Shown here: piece after piece, positions 7,219-16,432 of the stretch
Layout: each line of letters begins with the position of its first letter
Numbering within the stretch: position 1 is the stretch's first letter
From: Bacteroidales bacterium
Lineage (GTDB): Bacteria > Bacteroidota > Bacteroidia > Bacteroidales > F082
Length of the DNA stretch: 42,840 nucleotides
Assembly (NCBI GenBank): GCA_017477425.1
Contig: JAFUVT010000005.1
Coordinates: 1-42,840, forward strand
Reading direction: 5' to 3'
Notes under the pieces: generated by a model
Told to the model about the DNA's origin: nothing
Database searches by the model: none
Seen by the model: the letters and a program-made list of their open reading frames with translations, nothing else
Made by a program: the position numbers and the translations under genes

Positions 7219-8672
7219 AAATCAAGGAGATACTAGTCAACTGCAACCTTTTGGAAATCGAGGGCGACAAGGACCTGGACATCCGCTCCATCGCTTTCGA
7301 CTCGCGTAAGGTCGAACAAGGCACCCTGTTTTTTGCGGTGAAAGGCACCCAAGTGGATGGGCACGACTACATCGACAAAGCCATCGAGCAAGGCGCGGCG
7401 GCCATCGTTTGCGAGAAGATGCCTGGCACGAAGGCCGACAACGTCACCTACATCAAGGTCGACAACACGGCCTACACGCTCGGCCTTGCGGCTTCCAATT
7501 TCTTTGGCAACCCATCGAAAGAACTGCGCTTGGTGGGCGTGACCGGCACCAACGGCAAGACCACCATCGCCACCTTATTATATCGGCTGTTCACCGATGC
7601 GGGCTACTGCTGCGGGCTGCTCTCGACCATCGAGAACATCGTCAACCGCGACGTCGTCCCGTCGACGCACACCACCCCCGACCCCATCGAGCTGAACACC
7701 CTACTCCATCGCATGGTGGAAGCGGGCTGCGAATACGCCTTCATGGAGGTGAGCTCGCACAGCGTGGCGCAAGACCGCATCGCGGGACTGCACTTCGCCG
7801 GCGGCATCTTCACCAACCTCACCCACGACCACCTCGACTACCACAAGACGATGGCCAACTACCGCAACGCCAAGAAGAAATTCTTCGACGACCTGCCACA
7901 GACCGCCTTCGCCCTCACCAACCTCGACGACAAAAACGGCGACTATATGCTGCAAAACACCCGTGCCCGCAAGCTGAGCTACGCCCTCAAGCACGACGCC
8001 GACTTCAAAGGCGCCATCATGGAGAGCCACTTCGACGGCATGATGCTCAAGGTGAACGGCACCGAGATGTTCACCCAGCTGGTTGGCGGCTTCAACGCCA
8101 GCAACCTGCTCGCCATCTATGGCGCAGCCATCGCCTTGGGCTTCAACAAAGACGAGCTCCTAGTCGAAATCAGCAAGCTGCATGGCGCCAACGGTCGTTT
8201 CGACATGGTGCACTCAGAAAATGGCATCGTCGGCATCGTCGACTACGCCCACACCCCCGACGCCTTGGAGAACGTATTGAAGACCATCAACGAGGTGCGT
8301 TGCCACAAGGAGACCCTCATCACCGTGGTGGGTTGCGGCGGCAACCGCGACACCACCAAACGTCCCGAGATGGCCGCCGTGGCCGTCAAACTGAGCGACA
8401 AGGTCATCCTCACCAGCGACAACCCGCGCTTCGAAGACCCCGACGAGATCATCCGCCAGATGAAAGCCGGCATCGCCGATGACGACCGTCGCAAGGTGCT
8501 GAGCATCACCAACCGTGGCGAGGCCATCCGCACCGCCGTGGCCTTGGCCAAGAAAGGCGACATCATCCTCTTGGCAGGCAAAGGACATGAGACCTATCAG
8601 GAAATCAACGGAGTAAAGAACCATTTCGACGACAAGGAAGTCTTGTCGGAAGCATTTAAGGAGGCAAAATAA
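7215..8672 (+). CDS. murE: UDP-MurNAc-tripeptide synthetase MurE (meso-DAP adding)
   Basis: A 485-residue Mur ligase that adds the third stem residue to UDP-MurNAc-L-Ala-D-Glu. The ATP loop GTNGKTT is at 111-117, the region of the carbamylated lysine is near 216-222 (RNAKKKF), and DNPRFEDP at 402-409 carries the DNPR motif that recognises meso-diaminopimelate. All three Mur ligase domains are present, in contrast to the murD position two genes later. It starts inside the stop of the transpeptidase gene and its own stop overlaps mraY (TAATG). Confidence 0.97.
   Translation: MKIKEILVNCNLLEIEGDKDLDIRSIAFDSRKVEQGTLFFAVKGTQVDGHDYIDKAIEQGAAAIVCEKMPGTKADNVTYIKVDNTAYTLGLAASNFFGNPSKELRLVGVTGTNGKTTIATLLYRLFTDAGYCCGLLSTIENIVNRDVVPSTHTTPDPIELNTLLHRMVEAGCEYAFMEVSSHSVAQDRIAGLHFAGGIFTNLTHDHLDYHKTMANYRNAKKKFFDDLPQTAFALTNLDDKNGDYMLQNTRARKLSYALKHDADFKGAIMESHFDGMMLKVNGTEMFTQLVGGFNASNLLAIYGAAIALGFNKDELLVEISKLHGANGRFDMVHSENGIVGIVDYAHTPDALENVLKTINEVRCHKETLITVVGCGGNRDTTKRPEMAAVAVKLSDKVILTSDNPRFEDPDEIIRQMKAGIADDDRRKVLSITNRGEAIRTAVALAKKGDIILLAGKGHETYQEINGVKNHFDDKEVLSEAFKEAK
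8658..8664 (+). promoter_or_regulatory. Strong Shine-Dalgarno site before mraY
   Basis: AAGGAGG lies inside the last codons of murE, 7 bp before the mraY ATG at 8672. This is a full consensus site at ideal spacing and is unusual in a lineage that mostly initiates without one. It also supports the mraY start. Confidence 0.6.
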
Positions 8673-9949
8673 TGTTGTACTATCTCTTCAATTATCTGGA
8701 CCAACACGATTTTCCCGGTGCGGGTGTGTTCAACTACGTCACCTTCCGTGCTGCGACAGCCATCATCCTGGCCCTCGTCATCTCGGTGTGGTTCGGTAAC
8801 TGGTTCATCAAGATGCTGAAACGCAAGAAAGTCGTCGAGACGCAACGCGACGCCACCACCGACCCTTACAACACCCAAAAGAAAGGCGTGCCTACCATGG
8901 GCGGTGTCATCATCATCGCAGCCATCCTGATTCCCGTGTTGCTCGTTTGCAAGCTGCACAGCGTCTACACCATCCTGATGATCGTCACCACCTTGATTCT
9001 TGGCATCCTGGGCTTTGCCGACGACTACATCAAGACCTTCAAGCACAACAAAGACGGCCTCAAGCCGAAGGTCAAGCTGGGCGGACAAATCCTGCTGGGC
9101 CTCATCGTGGGCCTCACCCTCCGTTTCAGCCCTGCGGTGCAAATCAATGAGACCGTGCAACTCAAGATTGAGGACAACAAGGAAGTGGTGGTGAAGAGTC
9201 CCGACGTGAAATCGACGCGGACCACCATCCCCTTCGTCAAGAACCACAACCTCAACTACGCCGACCTGTTCAAATGGGCGGGCCCCAAGTGGATGTACAA
9301 CCTGGCTTGGGTCTTCCTCGTACTGCTCACCGTCTTCGTGGTGGCCGCCGTCAGCAACGGTTCCAACCTCAACGACGGCATGGACGGCATGGCCTCGGGC
9401 AACTCGGCCATCATCGGCCTGACCTTGGTCATTTTGGCCTACATCTCCAGTAACGCCGTCACCGCCAGCCACTTCAATCTGATGTACATCCCCGGCAGTG
9501 AAGAGCTGGTCGTCTTCATGGCTGCTTTCGTGGGCTCGCTGATCGGCTTCCTGTGGTTCAACTCCTTCCCCGCCCAAATCTTCATGGGCGACACGGGCAG
9601 TCTGACCATCGGCGGCCTCATCGCCGTGTCGGCCATCATCATGCACAAGGAGCTGCTGCTGCCATTGCTCTGTGGCGTGTTCCTGCTGGAAATCCTCTCC
9701 GACCTCGACGTCAAGCTCTTCCTCAAACGCGGCAAGAGACACCGCATCTGGAAGAAAGGACCCGTCCACGACCATTTCCGCACCAGCTACAGCGACTTCA
9801 AGAAAGCCTGGCCCAACTCGACCGTCACCTTCAAGGGACACGGTGAGGGCTACAATACCGTCCATCACGAGGTGAAAATCACCATCCGCTTCTGGATCAT
9901 CACCATCCTCTTAGCTGCCTTCACACTCATCACCTTCAAAATAAGATAA
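8672..9949 (+). CDS. mraY: Phospho-MurNAc-pentapeptide transferase MraY
   Basis: A 425-residue polytopic enzyme that transfers phospho-MurNAc-pentapeptide to undecaprenyl phosphate, making lipid I at the inner membrane. Visible motifs are KKGVPTMGG at 70-78, the Mg-binding FADDYIK around 115-121, the NLNDGMDGMA motif after residue 230, FMGDTGS and the HDHF motif near the C-terminus. It carries the insertion around 150-200 that makes Bacteroidota MraY longer than the E. coli enzyme. The start is fixed by the overlap with murE and by the Shine-Dalgarno site. A 72-bp gap follows, the largest in the cluster. Confidence 0.97.
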   Translation: MLYYLFNYLDQHDFPGAGVFNYVTFRAATAIILALVISVWFGNWFIKMLKRKKVVETQRDATTDPYNTQKKGVPTMGGVIIIAAILIPVLLVCKLHSVYTILMIVTTLILGILGFADDYIKTFKHNKDGLKPKVKLGGQILLGLIVGLTLRFSPAVQINETVQLKIEDNKEVVVKSPDVKSTRTTIPFVKNHNLNYADLFKWAGPKWMYNLAWVFLVLLTVFVVAAVSNGSNLNDGMDGMASGNSAIIGLTLVILAYISSNAVTASHFNLMYIPGSEELVVFMAAFVGSLIGFLWFNSFPAQIFMGDTGSLTIGGLIAVSAIIMHKELLLPLLCGVFLLEILSDLDVKLFLKRGKRHRIWKKGPVHDHFRTSYSDFKKAWPNSTVTFKGHGEGYNTVHHEVKITIRFWIITILLAAFTLITFKIR

Positions 9950-9974
9950 TGCAAAGACGCGCGGCCGTGCGCCT

Positions 9975-10012
9975 CAACTGAACAACTGAACAACTGAACA
10001 ACTGAACAACTG
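9975..10012 (+). repeat. 8-bp tandem repeat (CAACTGAA), about 4.75 copies
   Basis: Four full copies of CAACTGAA at 9975-10006 and a partial copy to 10012, followed by a degenerate copy up to the ATG of the murD remnant. The unit length is not a multiple of three and the repeat is outside any supported frame. It fills the only sizeable gap of the dcw cluster and could be a deletion scar or a length-variable leader. Confidence 0.9.
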
Positions 10013-10021
10013 CCAACTGAT

Positions 10022-10570
10022 ATGACCTACATCGAAGAAATAGCCAACACCCGACTGAGACAGCCCAACACCATGGTAGCCGGCATATCGTCAAAGATCT
10101 TGCAAATCAGGAAAGAGAGCATCAAGCAAAGCCTGAGCGACTTCAACAACCAAGGCCACCGTCAGGAATACATCGCCACCATCAACGGCGTGATGTATTA
10201 CGACGACGCGAGAGCCGAGAACGTGAACGCCACTTGGTTCACCTTCGAAAACATCGTTCGCCCTGTCATTTGGATTGCCGGTGGCGACGACCTCCATGCC
10301 GACTTCAAGGAGCTGCGACGCATGGCTGGCAAGAAGGTGAAATCCTTGATCTGCATTGGCGCCGTCAAAGCCGACATGTCGAAAGTCTTCGGCAAGGAGG
10401 TCAAAGACATCTTTATGGCCGACAGCCTTGAAGACGCCATCAAGATGGCCGCACTTTTGGCCAAGCACGACGACATCGTCATCTTCTCGCCCGCCTGCAA
10501 ATCGGCTTCTGCCGACTACGACGAGCGTGGCCAGTTGTTCATCGAAACCGTCAAACAACTAGAGCAATGA
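10022..10570 (+). CDS. Solitary C-terminal domain of MurD (truncated, diverged)
   Basis: A 182-residue protein at the usual murD position. From about residue 12 it aligns with domain 3 of MurD only: the linker-like LRQPNTMVAG, IRKESIKQSLSDF at 29-41, DDARAENVN at 61-69 where the family has NDSKATNVN, GGDDLHADF at 87-95 (family GGxDKG/GKSADF) and SPAC at 156-159 with ERG at 168-170. Domains 1 (UDP-binding) and 2 (ATP-binding, GTNGKTT) are absent, so it cannot be a ligase alone. Residues equivalent to E. coli K319, T321 and K348 are R, E and a non-lysine. The frame is intact and overlaps ftsW by ATGA, which argues that it is translated. It may be a decaying remnant or a repurposed domain. A full murD must exist elsewhere or be replaced. 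Confidence 0.8.
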   Translation: MTYIEEIANTRLRQPNTMVAGISSKILQIRKESIKQSLSDFNNQGHRQEYIATINGVMYYDDARAENVNATWFTFENIVRPVIWIAGGDDLHADFKELRRMAGKKVKSLICIGAVKADMSKVFGKEVKDIFMADSLEDAIKMAALLAKHDDIVIFSPACKSASADYDERGQLFIETVKQLEQ

Positions 10571-11862
10571 ATTTCATCAACAAGACATTTAGAGGCGACA
10601 AAGTCATCTGGATCGTGGCCCTGATCCTGGCCATCATCTCGCTGATTGTGGTTTACAGCGCCACCAGTGCCTTGGCCGTCTCGAAATACCAAGGCGACAC
10701 GGGCAAGGTGCTGATGAAACACCTCAGCATGCTGCTTTTCGGCTTTGCCATGATGCTCGTCGCCTCGCGCATCAACTACAAACGTTATGCGAAAATCGCC
10801 TTGTTGCTGATGATCCCCTGCCTGGCCCTGTTGCTCTACACCCTGGCGTTTGGCCGCAACATCAATGACGCCAACCGTTCCATCAACCTCGGTGGTTTCT
10901 CGTTCCAGCCCTCTGAGATGGCGAAAATCATCCTCATCACCTACCTGGCCCGACAGCTGATCATGATAGAAGGCTCGGTCTACAAATTCAAGGACTTCCT
11001 GCTCAAGTTGGCGCTTCCCATCGTGGTCACCGCCGCCTTGATTTTCTCGGAGAACCTTTCCACCGCAGTCCTTTTGATTGCTGTTTGCATGGTGTTGTTG
11101 TTCATCGGCCGTGTCAAGTTCCTACACCTGCTGGCCCTCGTCGGCATCCTGGTCGTCGGCATGGGAGCCTATCTGGGATTTGACGCCGTCAAGACCAACG
11201 TCGAAAACAAGCACCATCGCAAAGCGCAAGAGGCACAAACGCTGACGATTGGAGAGAAAGTAGACACCTTCCATGAGAAGCAGAACCGCATCCAGACCTG
11301 GTCGAACCGTCTCAAGTCGATGGGCGAGGACAAAGAGAACATCGACCCCTTCGACGACAAGCACATGCAGCGTTCCTATGCCGACATCGCCGTGGCCTCG
11401 GGCTCGGTCTTCGGCAAAGGCCCCGGAAAGAGCGAACAGCGCAACTTCCTTCCCCACCCTTACTCCGACTTCATCTACGCCATCATCATTGAGGAATACG
11501 GGATCGTAGGCGGGGTCATCGTGCTCCTCCTCTACGTCATCCTCTTCACGCGGGTGCTGCGTATCGTCATCAAACGGCCGCTCACCTTCGGCTCGCTGAT
11601 GGCGTTCGGACTGGGCTTCCTCGTCATCATGCAGGCCATGGTCAACATGGGCGTCTCTATAGGGCTGTTGCCCGTCACCGGCCAGCCCCTGCCCTTTGTC
11701 AGCATGGGTGGCACCTCTTTGATGGCCACGGGCATCATCTTCGGCATGATCCTCAGCGTGACGAGAAACATGGAAGACGACGAAATGAACAAAGAACAAG
11801 AGATACAAGCAATTACTGAAACTGAAGACGACAATGAAAGAGAACTTGAAAGTGGTGATTAG
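10567..11862 (+). CDS. ftsW: Septal peptidoglycan polymerase FtsW (SEDS family)
   Basis: A 431-residue SEDS glycosyltransferase that polymerises lipid II at the septum with the class B transpeptidase encoded upstream. It has about ten membrane segments, the QPSEMAK motif near residue 117, and the HPYSDFIYAIIIEEYG motif around 297-312. A soluble loop of about 70 residues (roughly 220-285) separates the two halves. The C-terminal tail is acidic (TETEDDNERELESGD) and its last codons overlap murG by 29 bp. The start ATG overlaps the stop of the MurD-like gene. Confidence 0.96.
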   Translation: MNFINKTFRGDKVIWIVALILAIISLIVVYSATSALAVSKYQGDTGKVLMKHLSMLLFGFAMMLVASRINYKRYAKIALLLMIPCLALLLYTLAFGRNINDANRSINLGGFSFQPSEMAKIILITYLARQLIMIEGSVYKFKDFLLKLALPIVVTAALIFSENLSTAVLLIAVCMVLLFIGRVKFLHLLALVGILVVGMGAYLGFDAVKTNVENKHHRKAQEAQTLTIGEKVDTFHEKQNRIQTWSNRLKSMGEDKENIDPFDDKHMQRSYADIAVASGSVFGKGPGKSEQRNFLPHPYSDFIYAIIIEEYGIVGGVIVLLLYVILFTRVLRIVIKRPLTFGSLMAFGLGFLVIMQAMVNMGVSIGLLPVTGQPLPFVSMGGTSLMATGIIFGMILSVTRNMEDDEMNKEQEIQAITETEDDNERELESGD

Positions 11863-12937
11863 TGGCGGCGGCACGGGCGGACACATCTTTCCCGCCATTG
11901 CCATTGCCGACGCCTTGAAGCGGAGATTCCCAAAGGCCGACATCCTTTTCATCGGTGCCAAAGGCCGTATGGAGATGGAACGCGTGCCTAAAGCCGGCTA
12001 TCCAATCGAAGGACTGTGGATTAGCGGGTTCACGAAAGACCTGAGGTCGCTTACCCTGCCTTTCAAACTCGTCAGCAGCCTGACCAAGGCCCGCAGCATC
12101 CTTAAGCGCTTCCAGCCCGACGTGGTGATTGGCGTCGGCGGATTTGCCAGCGGTCCCACACTGAAAGCCGCCAACTGGCTCGGCATCCCCACCGTCATCC
12201 AGGAGCAGAACTCCTATCCTGGCAAGACCAACCGTAACGTGGGCCAGAAAGCCAAAGCCATCTGCGTCGCCTACCACCATCTCGAACAGTGGTTCCCCGC
12301 CGAGAAGATACACTTCACAGGCAACCCACTGAGAGCCAACATCAAGCTCAATGGCACCCGTGAGGAAGCCGCAGCCTATTTCGGCCTCGACGCCACAAAA
12401 CCCGTCGCCTTACTCGTCGGCGGAAGCCAAGGCGCCTTAGGCATCAACAAAGGCATCAGCGCCCAGCTCCATGCCTTCAAAGGCAGCGACCTGCAACTCA
12501 TTTGGCAGACAGGCAAGACCTACATCGACCAAGCCACGGCCGAGGTGAAAGCCCTAGGACTCGAAAGCCAAGTGAAGCCCACCGTCTTCATCGACCGCAT
12601 GGATCTGGCCTACGGTCTCGCCGATGTCGTCATCTCGCGCGCCGGCGCCATGTCGATTTCGGAACTGGCACTGGTGCAGAAACCCGTCATCTTCGTGCCA
12701 CTGCCCACAGCGGCCGAAGATCACCAGACCAAGAACGCGCAGCAGCTCGTCGACGCCGAAGCCGCCCTCATGGTGCGCAACGCCGACACAGAGAAAGACC
12801 TTGTGCCGTCGCTGTTCAAGCTGGCGCAAGACAAGGTCCGGCAAGAGAAAATGAGCACCAACATCGGCAAGTTCGCCCGGCCCAACGCTGCCGACGATAT
12901 TGTGGATCAAATCGTTGAAGCAATAAACACAAAATAA
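11834..12937 (+). CDS. murG: UDP-GlcNAc:lipid I GlcNAc transferase MurG
   Basis: A 367-residue GT-B glycosyltransferase that converts lipid I to lipid II on the inner face of the membrane. The N-terminal glycine loop GGGTGGH is at 11-17, a second loop GGSQGALGIN is near 196-205, and the UDP-GlcNAc binding region SRAGAMSISEL is near 270. The start lies 29 bp inside the end of ftsW and is required to keep the N-terminal beta strand before the glycine loop. murC follows after 6 bp. Confidence 0.97.
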   Translation: MKENLKVVISGGGTGGHIFPAIAIADALKRRFPKADILFIGAKGRMEMERVPKAGYPIEGLWISGFTKDLRSLTLPFKLVSSLTKARSILKRFQPDVVIGVGGFASGPTLKAANWLGIPTVIQEQNSYPGKTNRNVGQKAKAICVAYHHLEQWFPAEKIHFTGNPLRANIKLNGTREEAAAYFGLDATKPVALLVGGSQGALGINKGISAQLHAFKGSDLQLIWQTGKTYIDQATAEVKALGLESQVKPTVFIDRMDLAYGLADVVISRAGAMSISELALVQKPVIFVPLPTAAEDHQTKNAQQLVDAEAALMVRNADTEKDLVPSLFKLAQDKVRQEKMSTNIGKFARPNAADDIVDQIVEAINTK

Positions 12938-12943
12938 AGACAC

Positions 12944-14284
12944 ATGAACAACGGAGAAGGACATACGATTTACATGTTAGGCATCGGCGGCATCGGTATG
13001 AGCGCCCTGGCTCGCTACTACCACAGCCAAGGCCATACCGTGGCTGGCTACGACCGCACCCCTTCTCCCCTGACGAAACAATTGGAAAATGAGGGCATGG
13101 CCATCCATTATGAAGACAACCCCAACCTATTGCCGGCCCACATTGATTTCGTCGTCTACACTCCAGCCGTGCCCGCCAGCCTCAACGAGCTGGTGGCATT
13201 GCGCCAACGCCCACTCCGCATCATGAAACGCGCCGAGGCCCTTGGAAAAGTCACGGAAGGACACTTCACCACGGCCGTGGCAGGCACGCACGGCAAGACC
13301 ACCACTACGGCCATGGTCGCCCACATCTTCAACCAGTGCGGGAAGAGCACCACCGCCTTCATCGGCGGCATCGCCAACAACTTCGAGAGCAACCTCTTGC
13401 TCAGCGATGACGACGAACACGACATCGTCGTAGAAGCCGACGAGTTCGACCGTTCGTTCCTGCACCTCCATCCCGACCTGGCCATCATCAACTCCATTGA
13501 TGCCGACCATCTGGACATCTACGGCGACCGTCAGCATCTGGTGCAAAGCTTCAATGACTTTGCACAACTCACCGAGCAAAACGTCATCGTCAAGGAAGGA
13601 CTCGACATCGAGGTAGACAACATCATCCGCTTCGGCTTTGGCGACCACTGCGACTACCAAGCCATCATCCAAAGCTCGGCGAGAGGGACGACGCGCTTCG
13701 ACGTCATCCACAACGGCCAAGCCACCCACGTCGTGTTGCCCATGGCAGGTCGCCACAACGTGCTGAATGCCACAGCCGCCTTCGCAGCCGCCTGCGAAAG
13801 AGGCCTCGAGCCCGCCGCTATCGCTCAAGCTTTGGCATCGTTCAAAGGCGTGAAACGTCGCTTCGACATCCGCGTCAACAACGACAAGCATTGCTACATC
13901 GACGACTACGCTCACCATCCCGAAGAAATCAGGTCGTGCCTGATGGCCGTGAGAGAGGCCTTCCCCGGCAAGCGCATTACACTCGTCTTCCAGCCGCATC
14001 TGTTCAGCCGCACTCGCGACTTCATGGAAGGCTTTGCCGAAGTCCTGGCCTTGTCCGACGAGTTGATGCTGTTGGACATTTATCCAGCCCGCGAGCTACC
14101 TATCGAAGGCGTCACCTCAACGGCACTGTTGAATAAGGTGCAGATGACCGACAAGAGAGTCGTTGCCAAATCGGAGCTTATCGCATTGATTGGGAGTGAG
14201 AAGCCCGAGCTGCTCATCACCATGGGCGCTGGCGACATCGACCGTTTTGTTGAACCTTTGGAAAATATGATAAAGACATGGTAA
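12944..14284 (+). CDS. murC: UDP-MurNAc-L-alanine ligase MurC
   Basis: A 446-residue Mur ligase adding L-Ala to UDP-MurNAc, the first cytoplasmic step of the stem peptide. The N-terminal nucleotide fold carries GIGGIGMSALA at 13-23, the ATP loop is GTHGKTT at 114-120, and the C-terminal domain has DYAHHPEEI and the FQPHLFSRT motif. All three domains are present. It is 6 bp after murG and overlaps ftsQ by 7 bp. Confidence 0.97.
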   Translation: MNNGEGHTIYMLGIGGIGMSALARYYHSQGHTVAGYDRTPSPLTKQLENEGMAIHYEDNPNLLPAHIDFVVYTPAVPASLNELVALRQRPLRIMKRAEALGKVTEGHFTTAVAGTHGKTTTTAMVAHIFNQCGKSTTAFIGGIANNFESNLLLSDDDEHDIVVEADEFDRSFLHLHPDLAIINSIDADHLDIYGDRQHLVQSFNDFAQLTEQNVIVKEGLDIEVDNIIRFGFGDHCDYQAIIQSSARGTTRFDVIHNGQATHVVLPMAGRHNVLNATAAFAAACERGLEPAAIAQALASFKGVKRRFDIRVNNDKHCYIDDYAHHPEEIRSCLMAVREAFPGKRITLVFQPHLFSRTRDFMEGFAEVLALSDELMLLDIYPARELPIEGVTSTALLNKVQMTDKRVVAKSELIALIGSEKPELLITMGAGDIDRFVEPLENMIKTW

Positions 14285-15042
14285 AGAAGATATTGAGCAT
14301 AGTGTTATGGGTTGTCACCGCCGCCGCGCTGGTCGTCCTCTTCATCTTCGCAAGGGAGAGCTACCTGCATGCTCCCGTGAAGGGTGTCAACCTCATCCCC
14401 GAAAGCGACAGCGGTTTCGTCAGAAGGAGCGAGTTACACGACGAAATCGGGGGCTATTGCAACCAAAAAAACATCGGCACCGTCGACATGGAAGCCATTC
14501 AGCACCACCTCGACGCCAACCCGTGGATCGAAAGCAACGCCGCCTATATCGACCTCAACGGGATGCTCAACGTCAACTTCAAGGAATACCATCCCAGCTT
14601 TAGGGTGTATGGAAAAAACGGCCGTTCGGTGTATGTGACCCAACAGGGCATCGTGATCCCATCAAGCCGCCGCTACATTCCTTACGTGCTGATTGCCAGC
14701 GGCAACTTCGACCTCCGGAACGACTCGACCGCCTATCCGCTGAACGACACCCTACCTGCTGACCGCAACCTCATTGACGCCTTATATTGGCACAAAACCA
14801 TTGAGGGTAACCCATTCATCAGCAACTGCATCGGACAACTCTTTTGCAACGAAAAGAACGAGTTTGAACTCACGGTGAAAGGCATCGATGCAAGAGTGAT
14901 TGTGGGCGACACCTGCAACGCCAGCGACAAACTCAACCGACTGGAGCTCTTCATGAAACAGAAGGCCGACAGCCACGAGATACAAAACATGAAAAACATC
15001 AACTTGAGTTATAAAAATCAAATAGTCTGCACAAAACGATAA
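14278..15042 (+). CDS. ftsQ: Cell division protein FtsQ/DivIB
   Basis: A 254-residue bitopic protein with a short cytoplasmic start, one membrane segment at about 4-24, then a periplasmic domain. The POTRA-like region around 35-110 contains HHLDANPWIESNAAYIDLNG, in line with the FtsQ fold. FtsQ bridges FtsL/FtsB-type proteins and the septal synthase. Sequence conservation in this family is low, so the call is supported by topology and by the murC-ftsQ-ftsA order. It lies 4 bp before ftsA. Confidence 0.9.
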   Translation: MVKKILSIVLWVVTAAALVVLFIFARESYLHAPVKGVNLIPESDSGFVRRSELHDEIGGYCNQKNIGTVDMEAIQHHLDANPWIESNAAYIDLNGMLNVNFKEYHPSFRVYGKNGRSVYVTQQGIVIPSSRRYIPYVLIASGNFDLRNDSTAYPLNDTLPADRNLIDALYWHKTIEGNPFISNCIGQLFCNEKNEFELTVKGIDARVIVGDTCNASDKLNRLELFMKQKADSHEIQNMKNINLSYKNQIVCTKR

Positions 15043-15046
15043 TACC

Positions 15047-16411
15047 ATGAGCGAAGGAAAAATCATCGTCGGATTAGACATCGGCACCACCAAAGTGGCC
15101 TGCATTGTGGGCCGAAAGACCGACAACGGGAAAATTGAAATTTTGGGTTATGGCAAGACCATCTCAACGGGCGTGAGAAGAGGCGTTGTCACCAACATCT
15201 TCGACACAGTCGAGGCCATCAAGACGGCCGTCAAGCAAGCCTCTGACCAGTCGGGCGTCGAAATCAACCGCGTCAGCGTAGGCATCGCCGGCCAGCACAT
15301 CAAGAGTCTGCAGCACCGTGGCGTGCTGATGCGCGACAACCACGAGGCCGTGATTTCGGAAGAAGAGCTCGAACGTCTGCGCAACGACACGTTCAAGATC
15401 AACATGACGCCTGGCGAGGAAATCATCGACGTCATCCGTCAAGACACTTACGTTGACGGCGAACTGGCCACCAACCCTGTGGGCATGTTGGGCAACAAGA
15501 TCGAAGCCAATTTCCATGTCATCATAGGCCAGACCTCGGCGGCGAAAAACATCATCAAGTGCATCCAAAGCGCAGGCTTGGACATGGACTATATGATCCT
15601 TGAGCCCATCGCCTCGGCACAAGCCGTGCTCGACGAAGAGGAGAAGGACGCTGGCGTGGTCCTCGTCGACATCGGCGGCGGCACCACCGACATCGCCATC
15701 TTCAAGGACAAGAAGATACAACACACCGCCGTTATCCCCTTTGGCGGCAACATCATCACTGACGACATTTGCTCGGGCTGCTCCATCATCAAGCACTACG
15801 CCGAGGAGGTGAAGGTGAAGTTCGGTTCGGCCCTGGCCCGCGAGAACCGCGACGACGAGGTGGTCTCCATCCCGGGCATCCGCGGCCGTGAGCCCAAAGA
15901 GATCTCCTTCAAGAATCTGGCCCATATCATCCAAGCCCGTTTGGAGGAAATCTTCGAGCTGGTCAACTACGAGATCCACAAGGCCAAAACCGAGAACCAG
16001 CTTATCGCTGGCATCGTCCTCACTGGTGGCGGCGCCATGATGCGTCACATCCAACAACTGGCCGAGTTCAAGACAGGTTTGGAAGTGCGCATTGGCTATC
16101 CCAACGAACACCTCAACCAGACCCAGATGAAGGAGTTGTCGAGCCCGATGTTCTCGACAGGCATCGGCATCGTCATCGAGACCATCGCACGCATGGAACA
16201 TGACGAGAACCTGCAAGCCACCAAGTCGGCCCTGGCCTACACCATCGAGCCCAAACAGGCCGAAGACACCGATGCCGACATCATTGAACACGACGACGCG
16301 GACGATGAAAAAGAGGAAGCCAACAGCAAAGCGAGAAAGAAAAAAGGCATCGACCTGAAAAAAATCGTCACTTCGTTCACCGAATTCTTCACACCCGACA
16401 ACATTGAATAA
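15047..16411 (+). CDS. ftsA: Cell division protein FtsA (actin-like FtsZ anchor)
   Basis: A 454-residue actin-fold ATPase that tethers FtsZ to the membrane. The phosphate-1 loop GLDIGTTKVACIVG is at 9-22, the phosphate-2 motif VDIGGGTTDIAI is around 207-218, and TGGGAMM marks the adenosine motif. An acidic and lysine-rich linker (about 400-435) ends in a short amphipathic helix (KKIVTSFTEFF), the likely membrane-targeting sequence. It is 4 bp after ftsQ and 21 bp before ftsZ. Confidence 0.97.
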   Translation: MSEGKIIVGLDIGTTKVACIVGRKTDNGKIEILGYGKTISTGVRRGVVTNIFDTVEAIKTAVKQASDQSGVEINRVSVGIAGQHIKSLQHRGVLMRDNHEAVISEEELERLRNDTFKINMTPGEEIIDVIRQDTYVDGELATNPVGMLGNKIEANFHVIIGQTSAAKNIIKCIQSAGLDMDYMILEPIASAQAVLDEEEKDAGVVLVDIGGGTTDIAIFKDKKIQHTAVIPFGGNIITDDICSGCSIIKHYAEEVKVKFGSALARENRDDEVVSIPGIRGREPKEISFKNLAHIIQARLEEIFELVNYEIHKAKTENQLIAGIVLTGGGAMMRHIQQLAEFKTGLEVRIGYPNEHLNQTQMKELSSPMFSTGIGIVIETIARMEHDENLQATKSALAYTIEPKQAEDTDADIIEHDDADDEKEEANSKARKKKGIDLKKIVTSFTEFFTPDNIE

Positions 16412-16432
16412 CCCTTCAAAAAACCTAACAAC

